From Oxalobacter formigenes (GTDB taxonomy: Bacteria; Pseudomonadota; Gammaproteobacteria; Burkholderiales; Burkholderiaceae_D), in contig JAMPAN010000002.1 of assembly GCA_023667225.1 (NCBI GenBank), forward strand, positions 1-64,000: a stretch of DNA of 64,000 nucleotides. Reading direction: 5' to 3'. The first letter of the stretch is position 1, and each line of letters opens with the position of its first letter. The position numbers and the translations under genes were made by a program. The notes below the pieces were generated by a model, which was given only the letters and a program-made list of their open reading frames with translations, was not told the DNA's origin and did not search any database. This document shows, piece by piece, positions 8,327 to 17,335 of this stretch.

Positions 8327-9630
8327 ATATCCCCCGCCGGGGTGGTTTTGCCGGTTTGCTGCCAATTTTTCATGGCACGCCAGCCGATATCCTTGCGGTA
8401 TTGCATGCCGTTGAAATGGATGTTGCCGATGGTGTCATAGGCAATTTTCTGGGCCATTCGCATGGTGTCAGCCAGACCCACGACACATAATACCCGGCCG
8501 CCGGAGGTGAGGAGTTTATCTTGGGTATATTGTGTGCCGGCCTGAAATACCAGGCAGTTTTCATTTTCAGACGGAATTCCGGTAATTTCCCGGCCGGTTA
8601 CCGGAGAATCAGGATAGCCTTCCGAGGCCAGCACCACGCCCAGCGCCGTGCGGCGATCCCATTGCAGTTCTACCTGGTGAAGCGTACCGTTAACGGCATG
8701 TTCCATGACATTGAGTAAATCACTTTTTAACCGCGACATAATCGGCTGGGTTTCCGGATCGCCCATGCGGCAGTTGAATTCCAGGGTTTTCGGGTTGCCT
8801 TTGGCGTCAATCATGATGCCGGCATAAAGGAAGCCGGTATAGGTGATACCGTCTTCAGCCATGCCGTTGACTGTGGGGGAAATAATTTCCCTCAGGATGC
8901 GGGCATACAATGCGGGGGTGACGATGGGGGCAGGGGAATAAGCGCCCATGCCTCCGGTATTGGGGCCTTCGTCGTGATCTTTTAGGCGTTTGTGATCCTG
9001 GCTGGTTGCCAGCGGAAGGATGTGGCGGCCGTCTGCCATGACAATAAAGCTGGCTTCTTCCCCTTCCAGGTATTCTTCAATGACAACGCGCGCGCCGGCT
9101 TTGCCAAACTGGTTGGCAGAGAGCATGGCGTCAACGGCCTGGTGCGCTTCGTCTTCTGTCATGGCGACAATGACGCCTTTGCCGGCAGCAAGGCCGTCTG
9201 CCTTGACGACAATGGGCGCGCCTTTTTCACGGATGTACCGGTGCGCTTTTTCTGCTTCGGTAAAGGTCTGGTAATCTGCTGTGGGGATGCCGTGGCGTTT
9301 CATGAAGGCCTTGGCGAAGTCTTTGGAGCTTTCCAGCTGGGCTGCTTCTTTGGTAGGACCGAAAATTTTCAGGCCTTCAGCACGGAAAAGATTGACGATT
9401 CCGGCTGCTAAAGGGGCTTCGGGACCGACTACCGTCAGGCTGATATTTTCCTTTCGGGCAAAATCGGCCAGTTTTTGCGGATCAGTGATCTCAACATTGA
9501 CCATCAGCGGATGATGGGCAGTGCCGCCGTTGCCCGGCGCGACGTAAACCACTTGCGTACGGCCGGACTGGGCCAGTTTCCAGGCCAGGGCATGCTCGCG
9601 GCCGCCCGAGCCGATTACCAGGATTTTCAT
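8323..9630 (-). CDS. purD: Phosphoribosylamine-glycine ligase
   Basis: This 435-residue GAR synthetase is the second committed step of purine synthesis. It begins MKILVIGSGGREHALAWKLAQS, with the GGREHAL motif of the N domain. An ATP-grasp core follows (APIVVKADGLAAGKGVIVA; EEYLEGEEASFIVMADG), and the signature RMGDPETQ lies near residue 289. It is full length. The 3' end overlaps nadD, and yebC lies 29 bases upstream on the same strand. Confidence 0.96.
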   Translation of the reverse strand: MKILVIGSGGREHALAWKLAQSGRTQVVYVAPGNGGTAHHPLMVNVEITDPQKLADFARKENISLTVVGPEAPLAAGIVNLFRAEGLKIFGPTKEAAQLESSKDFAKAFMKRHGIPTADYQTFTEAEKAHRYIREKGAPIVVKADGLAAGKGVIVAMTEDEAHQAVDAMLSANQFGKAGARVVIEEYLEGEEASFIVMADGRHILPLATSQDHKRLKDHDEGPNTGGMGAYSPAPIVTPALYARILREIISPTVNGMAEDGITYTGFLYAGIMIDAKGNPKTLEFNCRMGDPETQPIMSRLKSDLLNVMEHAVNGTLHQVELQWDRRTALGVVLASEGYPDSPVTGREITGIPSENENCLVFQAGTQYTQDKLLTSGGRVLCVVGLADTMRMAQKIAYDTIGNIHFNGMQYRKDIGWRAMKNWQQTGKTTPAGDI

Positions 9631-9659
9631 CGTTTTTTGTCAGAATTTAAAAGGGCGGA

Positions 9660-10388
9660 TTACTCCTCGTCGATGACGGCATTGGTGTACACTTCCTGCA
9701 CATCATCCAGGTTTTCCAGCGCGTCAAGCAGTTTTTGCATTTTGATGGCGTCTTCCCCGGAAAATTCGGTTTCTGTCTCTGGGCGCATGATGATTTCAGC
9801 CATTTCGGCCTTGAATCCTGCACTTTCAAGGGCGTCTTTTACTTTGGGAAAATCCGGCGGGGAGCAAAGGACTTCAATGCCGCCTTCCTCGTCTGTAATA
9901 ACGTCTTCCGCACCGGCGTCAAGCGCGGCTTCCATGAGTGCGTCCTCATTGGTTCCCGGCGCAAAGAACAGCTGCCCGCAGTGCTTGAAGAGAAAGGATA
10001 CGGAGCCTTCTGTTCCCATGTTGCCGCCAAATTTGCTGAACGCATGGCGTACATCGGCTACTGTCCGGACGCGGTTGTCTGTCATGCAATCGACAATAAT
10101 GGCCGCTCCGTTGATGCCATACCCTTCATAGCGGACTTCTTCGTAATTGACGCCTTCCAGATTGCCGCTCCCCCTGGCGATGGCGCGGTTGATATTTTCT
10201 TTCGGCATGTTGGCATCAGTTGCCTTGTCTATTGCCATACGCAGACGCGGGTTGGCGTTCGGATCGCCGCCACCCAGGCGGGCTGCAACGGTGACTTCCT
10301 TGATGATGCGAGTCCATATCTTGCCGCGCTTGGCATCGGCTGCCGCTTTCTTATGCTTGATGTTGGCCCATTTGCTGTGTCCTGCCAT
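9660..10388 (-). CDS. yebC: YebC/TACO1-family protein
   Basis: This 242-residue protein begins [21 protein letters not shown], the universal family start, so ATG 10388 is used although the frame stays open upstream. The family has been linked to transcription control and, for several members, to relief of ribosome stalling at proline-rich stretches. The three-domain form is complete ([48 protein letters not shown], read in parts). It is the first gene of the operon running to rng; the more usual partner, ruvC, is absent. Confidence 0.95.
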   Translation of the reverse strand: MAGHSKWANIKHKKAAADAKRGKIWTRIIKEVTVAARLGGGDPNANPRLRMAIDKATDANMPKENINRAIARGSGNLEGVNYEEVRYEGYGINGAAIIVDCMTDNRVRTVADVRHAFSKFGGNMGTEGSVSFLFKHCGQLFFAPGTNEDALMEAALDAGAEDVITDEEGGIEVLCSPPDFPKVKDALESAGFKAEMAEIIMRPETETEFSGEDAIKMQKLLDALENLDDVQEVYTNAVIDEE

Positions 10389-10545
10389 GTTTTGTCTTTC
10401 AGTGAAATGGTTAGCAATGTTCGGATAGATTTTAGCATATTGCCATGCCAAAACGGCGGTCAGACGGAGGCCGGCTGATACATCGGGAAGCGGATGCGTT
10501 ATTATGTTTTTGTCAGCGTTAGGTTGCGCTAAAAAAGGAACAGGG

Positions 10546-11553
10546 ATGAATAGAATCAGTACCTCCTCGCATTTTCCCCGCCTGCTTGCCGATATCGGCG
10601 GCACGCATGCGCGTTTTGCTATTGAAACAGCGCCGGGTTCCCTGGCGGCGGCCACGGTTTATTTCAACCGCGATTTTTCAGGGCTTGAGGCGGCGCTGGA
10701 GGTGTTTCTTTCTTCTCCTGAAGCAGATGCTGCCGGTTCGCGCTATATCAGGCATGCGGCCATGGCGATTGCCAATCCTGTTACGGGAGATCAGATAAGG
10801 ATGACCAATGCGGCGTGGACGTTTTCCATTGAGGCTGTGCGGCAGCGTTTCGGGCTAAGAACGCTTCTTTTTGTTAATGATTTTACGGCGCTGGCTATGG
10901 CCTTGCCATTTTTGCCGCCGGGCAGTTTCAGGCAGATTGGTGGACAGGAGCCTGCCAGAGGGCAGCCAATCGGGTTGTTGGGAGCAGGCACCGGGCTGGG
11001 TGTTTCAGGGTTGATTTGGCATGATGGCGTCTGGATTCCGCTTCAGACGGAAGGCGGCCATGTGACGTTTTCCCCTTCTGACGAGCAGGAAATGGCGCTG
11101 CTTCGCCTTGCATGGAAGCAGTTTCCACACGTTTCTGCCGAGCGGTTTCTTTCCGGTTCAGGGCTGGAGCTGATTTATGGTTTGCTGGCAGAAATCCGGG
11201 GAAAAGAGAGGTTGCCTTTGCAGGCGGCGGATATTACTGCACAGGCACAATCCGGAGAATGCCCGCTTTGCAGGGAAACGGTAGCGCTGTTTTGCCGGAT
11301 GCTGGGGACGGTTGCCGGCAATCTGGCGCTGACATTGGGCGCACGGGGCGGCATTTATATTGGAGGGGGGATTGTTCCCCGGCTGGGAGAAGCTTTTTTT
11401 ACTTCGGGATTCCGGCAGCGTTTTGAGGAGAAAGGCCGGTTTTCTTCCTATCTTTCCCAGGTGCCCGTTTATGTTGTGCTGGATACGTCAGCTGCTTTTA
11501 CCGGCGTTTCAGCCATGCTTGAGCAGCATTTGCCTGATACAGAAAAGGCCTAG
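10546..11553 (+). CDS. glk: Glucokinase
   Basis: This 335-residue ROK-unrelated bacterial glucokinase (GlkA type) phosphorylates glucose with ATP. Motifs are [15 protein letters not shown] (phosphate-1), [27 protein letters not shown], the hexose-binding [10 protein letters not shown], and [20 protein letters not shown] 10546 is chosen because AAGGAACAGGG lies just upstream and the family motif follows directly; an in-frame ATG at 10504 lacks this. It converges on ispH with a four-base overlap. Confidence 0.93.
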   Translation: MNRISTSSHFPRLLADIGGTHARFAIETAPGSLAAATVYFNRDFSGLEAALEVFLSSPEADAAGSRYIRHAAMAIANPVTGDQIRMTNAAWTFSIEAVRQRFGLRTLLFVNDFTALAMALPFLPPGSFRQIGGQEPARGQPIGLLGAGTGLGVSGLIWHDGVWIPLQTEGGHVTFSPSDEQEMALLRLAWKQFPHVSAERFLSGSGLELIYGLLAEIRGKERLPLQAADITAQAQSGECPLCRETVALFCRMLGTVAGNLALTLGARGGIYIGGGIVPRLGEAFFTSGFRQRFEEKGRFSSYLSQVPVYVVLDTSAAFTGVSAMLEQHLPDTEKA

Positions 11554-12503
11554 CGTCTTCCCAGGCCCCGGGGAAGGGGAAAAGAGAGGTTTTCCCTGAT
11601 GCCTTCCAGTTCGGTGACTTCTGTGACGCCATATTCCCGAAGTTTGTCTATGACTTCCTGTACCAGCACTTCTGGAGCGGATGCGCCTGCTGTTACGCCG
11701 ATGGCCGAGTGCCCCTCCAGCCACCCAGGGCAAATTTCACCGGCACAGTCAACCATATAAGCGGTAATACCCTGTTTTTCGGCTGTTTCCCTCAGCCGGT
11801 TGGAATTGGAGCTGCTGGGGCTGCCGACAACGATAACCAGCGTAGTTTGCCGGGCCAGCTGGCGGACGGCTTCCTGGCGGTTGGTTGTTGCATAACAGAT
11901 GTCCGCTTTTTGCGGCTGCACGATGGAAGGAAAGCGTGCCTTGAGTGCAGTAATAATATCTCTTGTTTCATCAACCGAGAGGGTCGTCTGGGAGACATAG
12001 GCCAGTTTTTCCGGGTCGCCGGTTTGCAGACGGGTGACATCGTTGATATTTTCAACCAGGTGTATGCCTGTTTCAGCCTGCCCGATGGTGCCTTCGACTT
12101 CCGGGTGGCCGTTGTGTCCGATAACGATAATTTCGCGCCCCTCCTGCCGCATTATGGCCACTTCCATGTGGACTTTGGTGACAAGCGGGCAGGTGGCATC
12201 AAATATTTTTAAACCGCGCCGGGCTGCTTCCTGTTCAACTGCTTTGGATACCCCATGCGCGGAAAAGATCAAAATACTTCCCTGGGGCACTTCATCCAGT
12301 TCTTCAATGAAAACAGCGCCTTTTTGCCGGAGGTTGTTGACAACAAAGGTGTTGTGGACGATTTCATGACGTACATAAATGGGGGAGCCAAATAGTGCGA
12401 TTGCGCGTTCAACGGTGGCAATAGCGCGGTGAACGCCTGCGCAGAATCCCCTTGGCTGCGCCAGATACAGTTTTTTGGGGGGGTGAGGCGGGCAGGAAGG
12501 CAT
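11550..12503 (-). CDS. ispH: 4-hydroxy-3-methylbut-2-enyl diphosphate reductase
   Basis: This 317-residue [4Fe-4S] enzyme performs the last step of the MEP isoprenoid pathway, giving IPP and DMAPP. The three cluster cysteines are visible in [24 protein letters not shown] and [10 protein letters not shown]. Conserved substrate-site segments HEIVHN and FSAHGVS are present. In many betaproteobacteria ispH lies next to an FKBP gene and radC, both of which follow here within 1.3 kb. Confidence 0.96.
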   Translation of the reverse strand: MPSCPPHPPKKLYLAQPRGFCAGVHRAIATVERAIALFGSPIYVRHEIVHNTFVVNNLRQKGAVFIEELDEVPQGSILIFSAHGVSKAVEQEAARRGLKIFDATCPLVTKVHMEVAIMRQEGREIIVIGHNGHPEVEGTIGQAETGIHLVENINDVTRLQTGDPEKLAYVSQTTLSVDETRDIITALKARFPSIVQPQKADICYATTNRQEAVRQLARQTTLVIVVGSPSSSNSNRLRETAEKQGITAYMVDCAGEICPGWLEGHSAIGVTAGASAPEVLVQEVIDKLREYGVTEVTELEGIRENLSFPLPRGLGRR

Positions 12504-12626
12504 GAAAATTTTTAGGGAAAGCTATTTACAATAAACATTTCCGGCTGAATTGAAGGCACCGGCAAACAGCTGCCATATAACGGCAGGAGGCAATCATATC
12601 CCAAACAGACGAGGAGCAAAACTGTT

Positions 12627-13301
12627 ATGGCAATCACTGACTGGCCAAAGGGCGAAAGGCCGAGGGAAAGGCTGATAAAGGAAGGGCCTGCCCATTTATC
12701 CGATGCCGAGCTTCTGGCTATTTTTCTGCGGACAGGAGCGCAGGGCAAAAGCGCGGTGGATCTGGCGCGGGAGATGATGACGCATTTTGGTTCGCTCAAG
12801 GCGCTTTTGGGAGCAAGCCTGGCAGATTTCGGAAAAATCAGCGGGATTGGTCCGGCAAAGTATGCCCAGTTGCAGGCTATTTTAGAATTGGCGCGCCGTC
12901 TTTTATCCGAGGATATGGCTTCGGGTATTGTGCTGGGTTCACCCCTGTCTGTACGGGAGTATCTCCAGTTATCGTTGTGCGGGCGGGCCTACGAGGCTTT
13001 TGTCGTTTTGTTTCTGGATGTCAGAAACCGGCTGATTGAAAGTGTGGAACTGTTTCGGGGGACGCTGTCGCATACCAGTGTTTATCCCCGTGAACTGATC
13101 AAGGCAGTGCTGGAAAGGAACGCGGCCAGTGTAATACTGGCGCATAACCATCCTACCGGTACGCCGGAACCCAGCCAGGCTGACAAGGTGCTGACACAGT
13201 CATTGAAAAAAGCGCTTGATGTGGTGGAAGTCCGGCTGCTGGATCATTTTATTGTGGCAGGAACGGCCATGTATTCTTTTGCCGAGGCCGGTTTGCTGTG
13301 A
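12627..13301 (+). CDS. radC: RadC family JAMM-domain protein
   Basis: This 224-residue protein has an N-terminal helix-hairpin-helix segment (GKISGIGPAKYAQLQAILELARR, read in parts, near residues 69-92) and a C-terminal MPN/JAMM metalloprotease-like domain with the zinc motif HNHPTGTPEPSQAD. Despite its name a repair role is unproven; the true function of the family is unclear. It is transcribed away from ispH and converges on the FKBP gene. Confidence 0.94.
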   Translation: MAITDWPKGERPRERLIKEGPAHLSDAELLAIFLRTGAQGKSAVDLAREMMTHFGSLKALLGASLADFGKISGIGPAKYAQLQAILELARRLLSEDMASGIVLGSPLSVREYLQLSLCGRAYEAFVVLFLDVRNRLIESVELFRGTLSHTSVYPRELIKAVLERNAASVILAHNHPTGTPEPSQADKVLTQSLKKALDVVEVRLLDHFIVAGTAMYSFAEAGLL

Positions 13302-13334
13302 GCATCAGACAGGCTTCTGCCTGATGGCTGCCGT

Positions 13335-13700
13335 TCAGGGAACGAGTTCCAGCAATTCAATGTCAAAGATCAGACCGGCATCAGGCGGGATGATGCCGCT
13401 TACGCCTTTTTTCCCGTATGCCAGGCTGGACGGGATGTGCAGGATGCGCCGGCCGCCTTCACGCATTCCCTGTATGCCTTTGTCCCATCCCGGAATAACG
13501 TAGCCTGCGCCCAGTGGAAAAACCAATGGGTCGTTGCGTTCCCGGCTACAATCAATTTTTTCGCCGGGAGAACCGTCCGGATTTTTAAGCCAGCCGGTAT
13601 AGTGAACTTTGACGGAAGCCGCTTTTTCCCCGGCTGTTGCGCCGGTTCCTATTACTTCATCCCGGTATTGAAGGCCGTTTTCCATGGAAATGAAAGACAT
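13335..13700 (-). CDS. FKBP-type peptidyl-prolyl cis-trans isomerase
   Basis: This is a single FKBP domain of 121 residues with no signal peptide, so a cytosolic isomerase. Family landmarks are VKVHYTGWL (strand 2), FPLGAGYVIPGWDKGIQGMREGG (read in parts) and the C-terminal IFDIELLEL. In place of the usual FDSS, the sequence reads IDCSRERNDPLVF, keeping the active-site Asp. Confidence 0.92.
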   Translation of the reverse strand: MSFISMENGLQYRDEVIGTGATAGEKAASVKVHYTGWLKNPDGSPGEKIDCSRERNDPLVFPLGAGYVIPGWDKGIQGMREGGRRILHIPSSLAYGKKGVSGIIPPDAGLIFDIELLELVP

Positions 13701-13837
13701 GTTTTTTCCTTTATGACGACAGGGCTGGGTATCGCCTGCAAAGTATACACGGCTGCATTCTTTTCAGGATGATTTATGTCATGATGCTGTTTTATGGCAG
13801 GTATTGTTGCTTGCCGGCTTAAAAGGAGGAAGTACCT

Positions 13838-14626
13838 GTGAGCGTTGGTCTCATAATTGTTGGTGATGAAATTCTGTCAGGAAAACGGTCTGACAGCCAT
13901 TTTCCCGCCGTTGTGGATATCCTGAAAGTGCGGGGAATGCGGCTGGACTGGGCCGAATATTTGCGGGATGATCCGGAAAGAATTACCGCAGCCTTGCGCC
14001 GGAGTTTTGCAGTTTCGGGCATCGTCTTTTGCTGCGGCGGTATCGGCGCTACGCCGGATGATTATACGCGCCGGTGTGCGGCCGAGGCGCTGGGTGTGCC
14101 GCTTGTGCTGCATCCGGAGGCGAAAGTATTGATACTGGAACGTATCCGCGAGGTGGCCGCCAGGCATGGCCGTACTGTTGACGAAGCAGCGCCGGACAAC
14201 CGGCAGCGCCTGAGGATGGGAGAGTTCCCCGAAGGGGCAAGGATTATTCCCAATCCGGTTAACCGAATTCCGGGTTTTTCTATAGGGATGCATTATTTTT
14301 TCCCCGGCTTTCCAGAGATGGCCCATCCTATGATGGAATGGGTGCTGGATACTTATCACCGCGCAGATTTTCACCTGCTGGAAGAGGCAGAAAAATCCCT
14401 GACAGTGTATGGCGCTGTTGAAGCTGTCATGACGCCGCTTCTGGAGGAGATAGAGCGGGATTTTCCGGCTGTGAAGGTATTTAGCCTTCCCCATATTGGC
14501 GGCGCCGGCGGGCGCGGCTATGTGGAGCTGGGCGTCAAAGGCAGCCGCACTTGCCTGGAGGATGCCTTTGCACAGCTTGAAGAAGGAGTGCGCCGGACTG
14601 GTGCGGAATATACGATAAACGACTGA
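13838..14626 (+). CDS. CinA-like molybdopterin-binding-fold protein
   Basis: This 262-residue protein has the MoaB/Mog fold of the CinA N-terminal domain: VGLIIVGDEILSGKRSDSH at the start, FCCGGIGATPDDYTR (GGxGxTxDD signature), and a later PGFPEMAHPM loop. The C-terminal CinA pyrazinamidase/NMN deamidase domain is absent, so this is the COG1058-only form. The start is GTG 13838 with a perfect AGGAGG nine bases upstream. The glnA control region begins four bases after its stop. Confidence 0.88.
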   Translation: MSVGLIIVGDEILSGKRSDSHFPAVVDILKVRGMRLDWAEYLRDDPERITAALRRSFAVSGIVFCCGGIGATPDDYTRRCAAEALGVPLVLHPEAKVLILERIREVAARHGRTVDEAAPDNRQRLRMGEFPEGARIIPNPVNRIPGFSIGMHYFFPGFPEMAHPMMEWVLDTYHRADFHLLEEAEKSLTVYGAVEAVMTPLLEEIERDFPAVKVFSLPHIGGAGGRGYVELGVKGSRTCLEDAFAQLEEGVRRTGAEYTIND

Positions 14627-14629
14627 ATT

Positions 14630-14646
14630 TGCACTAAAATGGTGCA
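14630..14646 (+). promoter_or_regulatory. NtrC (GlnG) binding site
   Basis: TGCACTAAAATGGTGCA matches the NtrC enhancer palindrome (TGCACY-N5-GGTGCA) at every conserved position. It is centred about 57 bases upstream of the -24 GG of the glnA sigma-54 promoter, a normal enhancer distance. The regulator itself is encoded at 17332. Confidence 0.88.
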
Positions 14647-14694
14647 AATTTGGGCGGATGGCGAGGAAACAGAGCCATTTTGTATAAATAAAAC

Positions 14695-14710
14695 TGGCAT
14701 GGATTTTGCT
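14695..14710 (+). promoter_or_regulatory. Sigma-54 promoter of glnA
   Basis: TGGCATG-GATT-TTGCT fits the RpoN consensus TGGCAYG-N4-TTGCW, with GG at 14696-14697 and GC at 14708-14709, exactly 12 bases apart. Transcription would start near 14721, leaving a leader of about 75 bases before glnA. Confidence 0.9.
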
Positions 14711-14797
14711 TTATATGGAAATGAGGCATGGTGCCTGACAGGATGATACGTGCGCGGTCCGGCATCCTGTTGTCTGACAACAAAGGAGGAGATGAAT

Positions 14798-16213
14798 ATG
14801 GCCAAGACACCGGAAAAGGTTCTGGAAATGATCAAGGAAAACGAAGTCCGTTTTGTGGATTTTCGTTTTACGGATACCCGAGGCAAGGAGCAACATGTTA
14901 CTGTGCCGGTATCGGCTTTTGACCTGGATACGTTTGAAAGGGGGCATGCTTTTGACGGCTCTTCCATTGCGGGCTGGAAGGGTATTGAGGCATCGGATAT
15001 GCTGTTGATTCCTGATCCTTCTACGGCCAATATGGATCCTTTCATGGAGGATGCCACGCTATTCATGCAGTGTGATGTGATTGAACCGGCTGATGGTAAA
15101 GGCTATGACCGTGATCCCCGTTCTATTGCCAAACGGGCCGAGGCGCATTTACGTTCTTCCGGGCTGGGTGATACGGCCTATTTTGGCCCGGAACCGGAAT
15201 TTTTCATTTTTGACAGTGTGCGCTGGGGAGATGATATGTCCGGCTGTTTTGTGAAGGTTGATTCGGATGAAGGATTCTGGTCCAGCAGCCGTGAGATTGA
15301 AGGCGGCAATCCGGGGCACCGGCCAAGGGTGAAGGGCGGTTATTTTCCTGTGCCGCCGGTGGACAGTTTTCAGGATATGCGTTCGGAAATGTGCCTTATC
15401 CTGGAGCGGATGGGTATTCCGGTTGAAGTGCATCACCATGAGGTGGCGGGCGCAGGCCAGAATGAGATCGGCACCCGCTTTTCCACGCTGGTGGAAAGGG
15501 CAGACTGGACACAAAAACTCAAGTATGTGGTGTGGAATGTGGCGCATACTTATGGCAAGACAGCGACTTTCATGCCCAAGCCGATTGTGGGGGATAACGG
15601 TTCGGGGATGCATGTCCACCAGTCTATCTGGAAAAATGGGCAAAACCTGTTTGCGGGAGACGGCTATGCCGGGCTTTCCGAGTTTGCCCTGTACTATATC
15701 GGCGGTATTATCCGCCATGCACGCGCTTTAAATGCGATTACCAATCCGGGTACCAATTCCTACAAGCGGCTTGTGCCGGGATTTGAAGCGCCTGTCAAAC
15801 TGGCTTATTCTGCCCGTAACCGTTCTGCATCAATCCGTATTCCGCATGTTGCCAATCCCAAGGGCCGCCGGGTTGAAGCCCGTTTCCCTGATCCGCTGGC
15901 CAATCCCTATATGTGTTTTGCGGCGCTTTTGATGGCGGGGCTGGATGGCGTGCAGAACAGGATACATCCGGGTGAGCCGGCTTCAAAAGATCTTTATCAT
16001 TTGCCGCCGGAAGAGGATACCAAGATCCCGACAGTTTGTTCTTCGCTGGAGCAGGCGCTGGAATCGCTGGATAAGGACAGGGAATTCCTGACGCGAGGAG
16101 GCGTGTTCAGCAACGGGATGATTGATGCCTATATTGAGCTGAAAATGCAGGAGGTGCAGCGTTTGCAAATGACAACCCACCCGGTTGAATTTGATTTGTA
16201 TTATTCTTTGTGA
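14798..16213 (+). CDS. glnA: Glutamine synthetase type I
   Basis: This 471-residue enzyme makes glutamine from glutamate, ammonia and ATP as a dodecamer. Features are the N-terminal latch region [11 protein letters not shown], catalytic EPEFFIFD, the ATP-site [11 protein letters not shown] and NRSASIRIP, and an adenylylation site near Tyr400 ([11 protein letters not shown]). ATG 14798 is chosen because the AGGAGG at 14784-14789 is eight bases away and the length equals the family standard; ATG 14792 is too close to it. Regulation by NtrC and sigma-54 is visible upstream, and a terminator follows the stop. Confidence 0.97.
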   Translation: MAKTPEKVLEMIKENEVRFVDFRFTDTRGKEQHVTVPVSAFDLDTFERGHAFDGSSIAGWKGIEASDMLLIPDPSTANMDPFMEDATLFMQCDVIEPADGKGYDRDPRSIAKRAEAHLRSSGLGDTAYFGPEPEFFIFDSVRWGDDMSGCFVKVDSDEGFWSSSREIEGGNPGHRPRVKGGYFPVPPVDSFQDMRSEMCLILERMGIPVEVHHHEVAGAGQNEIGTRFSTLVERADWTQKLKYVVWNVAHTYGKTATFMPKPIVGDNGSGMHVHQSIWKNGQNLFAGDGYAGLSEFALYYIGGIIRHARALNAITNPGTNSYKRLVPGFEAPVKLAYSARNRSASIRIPHVANPKGRRVEARFPDPLANPYMCFAALLMAGLDGVQNRIHPGEPASKDLYHLPPEEDTKIPTVCSSLEQALESLDKDREFLTRGGVFSNGMIDAYIELKMQEVQRLQMTTHPVEFDLYYSL

Positions 16214-16221
16214 TGAATGAT

Positions 16222-16251
16222 CGGCGGCGTAAAAACGCCGCCGTTTTGTTT
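16222..16251 (+). terminator. Terminator between glnA and glnL
   Basis: A perfect 9-bp stem (CGGCGGCGT/ACGCCGCCG) with an AAAA loop is followed by TTTTGTTT. It would reduce read-through, so glnL-glnG should be made at lower level than glnA. Confidence 0.93.
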
Positions 16252-16255
16252 GGGT

Positions 16256-17335
16256 ATGGATGTGTTTGCAGGGCTTGATCTGCTTGCTACTGCCGTGCTG
16301 GTTCTTGAGCAGGACGGCACGGTTCGTTATATGAATCCGGCAGCGGAAGATATGCTGGATATTTCTGCCAGGGTATTGCAAAAAAAGCGGCTTTCGGATT
16401 GTTTTGCAGGCGGCGATGAGCTGGAGGCAGTTTGCACCCGGATGGGCGCAGGCGAAATGACGGAAAAGCGCTGGGAGTTGTCATTGGTACGGCCAGGGCG
16501 GGCAGCGCTTTCTGTTTATTGTATTGCGGTTTCAGCAGCTTGTCCGGATGCGGCTGTTCTGGTTGAATTGCGTGAAAATGCACAGCATCGCCTGGAGCGG
16601 GAAGAGCGCTTTTTTGGACAGAGCCAGGTTACACGGGAGCTGATACGGAATCTGGCGCACGAGATCAAGAATCCGTTGGGCGGTATTCGCGGCGCGGCGC
16701 AGCTTCTGGAGCTGGAGCTGCCGGAACGGGACCTGAAAATGTTTGGGGAATATACCCAGGTGATTATCCGCGAATCGGAGCGGCTTCAGGCGCTGGTTGA
16801 CCGTTTGCTGATACCGGGCCGCCGCGCTCCTGTTTTGGAGAGCATCAATATCCATGAGGTTTGCGAAAGGGTGCGCAGCCTGATTCTGGCGGAATTCCCG
16901 GAAGGGCTGACTATCCGGCGGGACTACGATTTGTCTATCCCAGAGTTCCAGGGGAGTAAAGAGCAGCTGATCCAGTCAGTTTTGAATGTGGCCAAAAATG
17001 CGGCTATTGCGCTGGCAGAACGCAGGAGAAGGAAAGAGGCAGAGATTGTGTTTAAAACCCGCGTTGCCAGACAGATCACTATTGCCAAGGTGCGGTACCG
17101 CCTGGCGCTGACGCTGCATATTATCGACAATGGACCGGGTATTCCGGGGGATATGCTGGAGCGGATTTTTTATCCGCTGGTCAGCGGCCGTGAAGGCGGA
17201 AATGGCCTGGGACTGACATTGGCGCAGGCTTATGTGCAGCATCATCACGGCGTGATTGAATGCGACAGCTGGCAGGGGCATACGGAGTTTCTTGTCCGGA
17301 TTCCCTTGCAGAAGGCAGATGGGGAAAAAAGATGA
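16256..17335 (+). CDS. glnL: Nitrogen-regulation sensor kinase NtrB
   Basis: This 359-residue soluble kinase/phosphatase controls NtrC. It has an N-terminal PAS domain (residues 5-100), an H box RNLAHEIKNPLGG with phospho-acceptor His135, the N box QSVLNVAKNAAIAL, the G1 box HIIDNGPGIPG and the G2 box GREGGNGLGLTLA. ATG 16256 is used because starts further upstream would fall inside the terminator stem. Its last codons overlap the glnG start (ATGA), so the pair is translationally coupled. Confidence 0.94.
   Translation: MDVFAGLDLLATAVLVLEQDGTVRYMNPAAEDMLDISARVLQKKRLSDCFAGGDELEAVCTRMGAGEMTEKRWELSLVRPGRAALSVYCIAVSAACPDAAVLVELRENAQHRLEREERFFGQSQVTRELIRNLAHEIKNPLGGIRGAAQLLELELPERDLKMFGEYTQVIIRESERLQALVDRLLIPGRRAPVLESINIHEVCERVRSLILAEFPEGLTIRRDYDLSIPEFQGSKEQLIQSVLNVAKNAAIALAERRRRKEAEIVFKTRVARQITIAKVRYRLALTLHIIDNGPGIPGDMLERIFYPLVSGREGGNGLGLTLAQAYVQHHHGVIECDSWQGHTEFLVRIPLQKADGEKR

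Noticed and set aside
10430..10450. Sigma-54-like sequence TGGCATG...ATGC upstream of yebC
   Set aside because: The GG-to-GC spacing is 13 bases instead of 12, which abolishes RpoN recognition.
10389..10655. Upstream extension of the yebC frame by ~89 residues
   Set aside because: The family begins at [14 protein letters not shown], and the extension overlaps glk on the other strand.
13877..14647. 256-residue minus-strand frame opposite the CinA-like gene
   Set aside because: It has no domain, is rich in His/Arg from the complementary codon pattern, and overlaps a clear conserved gene.
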